The notes below the pieces were generated by a model, which saw only the letters and a program-made list of their open reading frames with translations, ran no database searches and had not been told where the DNA came from. From Chrysochromulina parva (lineage: Eukaryota; Haptophyta; Prymnesiales; Chrysochromulinaceae): a stretch of 14,024 bases of DNA. Position 1 is the stretch's first letter, and the number at the start of each line of letters is the position of its first letter. The position numbers and the translations under genes were made by a program. Positions 13,899 to 14,024 of the stretch are shown piece after piece. The stretch lies in contig PJAB01001504.1 of NCBI GenBank assembly GCA_002887195.1, forward strand, positions 1-14,024, read 5' to 3'.

Positions 13899-14024
13899 TG
13901 AAACACACACACGCGCACAACCTCCGGACCCCCAAGCACGAGGGCCTCTATCGCTATGGACGGAGGTGTGGCCGACACAACCTGCTATTACACAGGCCGT
14001 TAATCGGCGGCATGGGGGGAGGCG
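13896..14024 (-). other. Probable intron/5' region of the TIR-like gene
   Basis: On the minus strand an ATG at 14013-14011 opens a 19-codon frame that stops before the polyQ frame. AGCAG|GTTGTG (13981-13982) is a possible donor to the TTTCACAG acceptor at 13896. The first exon is therefore uncertain or lies beyond the window. Confidence 0.3.

Noticed and set aside
13896..13910. Start of the TIR-like protein at 13910
   Set aside because: The codon there is GTG on the minus strand, unlikely as a eukaryotic start; the sequence looks like the end of an intron.

Overview
The window is nuclear DNA of a eukaryote, most likely a GC-rich unicellular alga. The evidence is spliceosomal GT-AG introns inside conserved genes, a Cdh1/Fizzy-related APC/C activator, an AHA1 co-chaperone, an AP2-like plus Agenet-like protein, a prenylated CaaX protein, and Kozak-type starts with no operon structure. 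A haptophyte or a similar microalga fits the AP2-like module, the PAN-like insertion in the sulfatase and the introner-like introns, but I cannot fix the lineage from sequence alone.

Layout, left to right. (1) 1-2094 (+): a 5'-incomplete arylsulfatase, with a foreign-looking coiled-coil segment in its first 120 bases and an apparent one-base deletion at the catalytic Cys codon. (2) 2219-2710 (+): a small hypothetical coiled-coil protein. (3) 2711-3198: intergenic, with an unusually dense run of inverted repeats. (4) 3199-4212 (-): AHA1, activator of the Hsp90 ATPase. (5) 4406-6336 (+): Cdh1/FZR-type WD40 protein in four exons, divergent from AHA1 across a 193-bp shared promoter that holds an exact E2F-type site. 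(6) 6635-6940 (+): a 101-aa coiled-coil protein ending in a CaaX box. (7) 7259-9203 (-): a beta-propeller protein in two exons. (8) 9499-10983 (+): an AP2-like/Agenet-like nuclear protein, divergent from gene 7. (9) 10984-12476: a long, less GC-rich intergenic stretch full of GATAC/GTATC words, with one possible orphan exon. (10) 12477-about 13895 (-): a TIR-like protein with a polyQ tract, whose 5' exon is not resolved.

The most interesting signal is in the introns. An intron of the propeller gene (- strand) and two introns of the Cdh1 gene (+ strand) end in the same 35-40 base element, which begins ATGCA and ends CAG. Two copies share a 17-base identical core, GTGCTCACCACGGCGCC. In the propeller gene the intron is bracketed by a 35-bp direct repeat with one mismatch, as if the element inserted, or was copied in, with duplication of the exon sequence. 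In Cdh1 intron 2 the same element leaves a donor site abutting its own acceptor (CAG|GTGTGCGAT), which creates a possible zero-length-exon recursive splice site. All four confidently placed introns are phase 0, sit at AG|GT and precede a Val codon. Together this looks like an active or recently active introner-like family. No CRISPR, prokaryotic operon, rRNA or tRNA was found.
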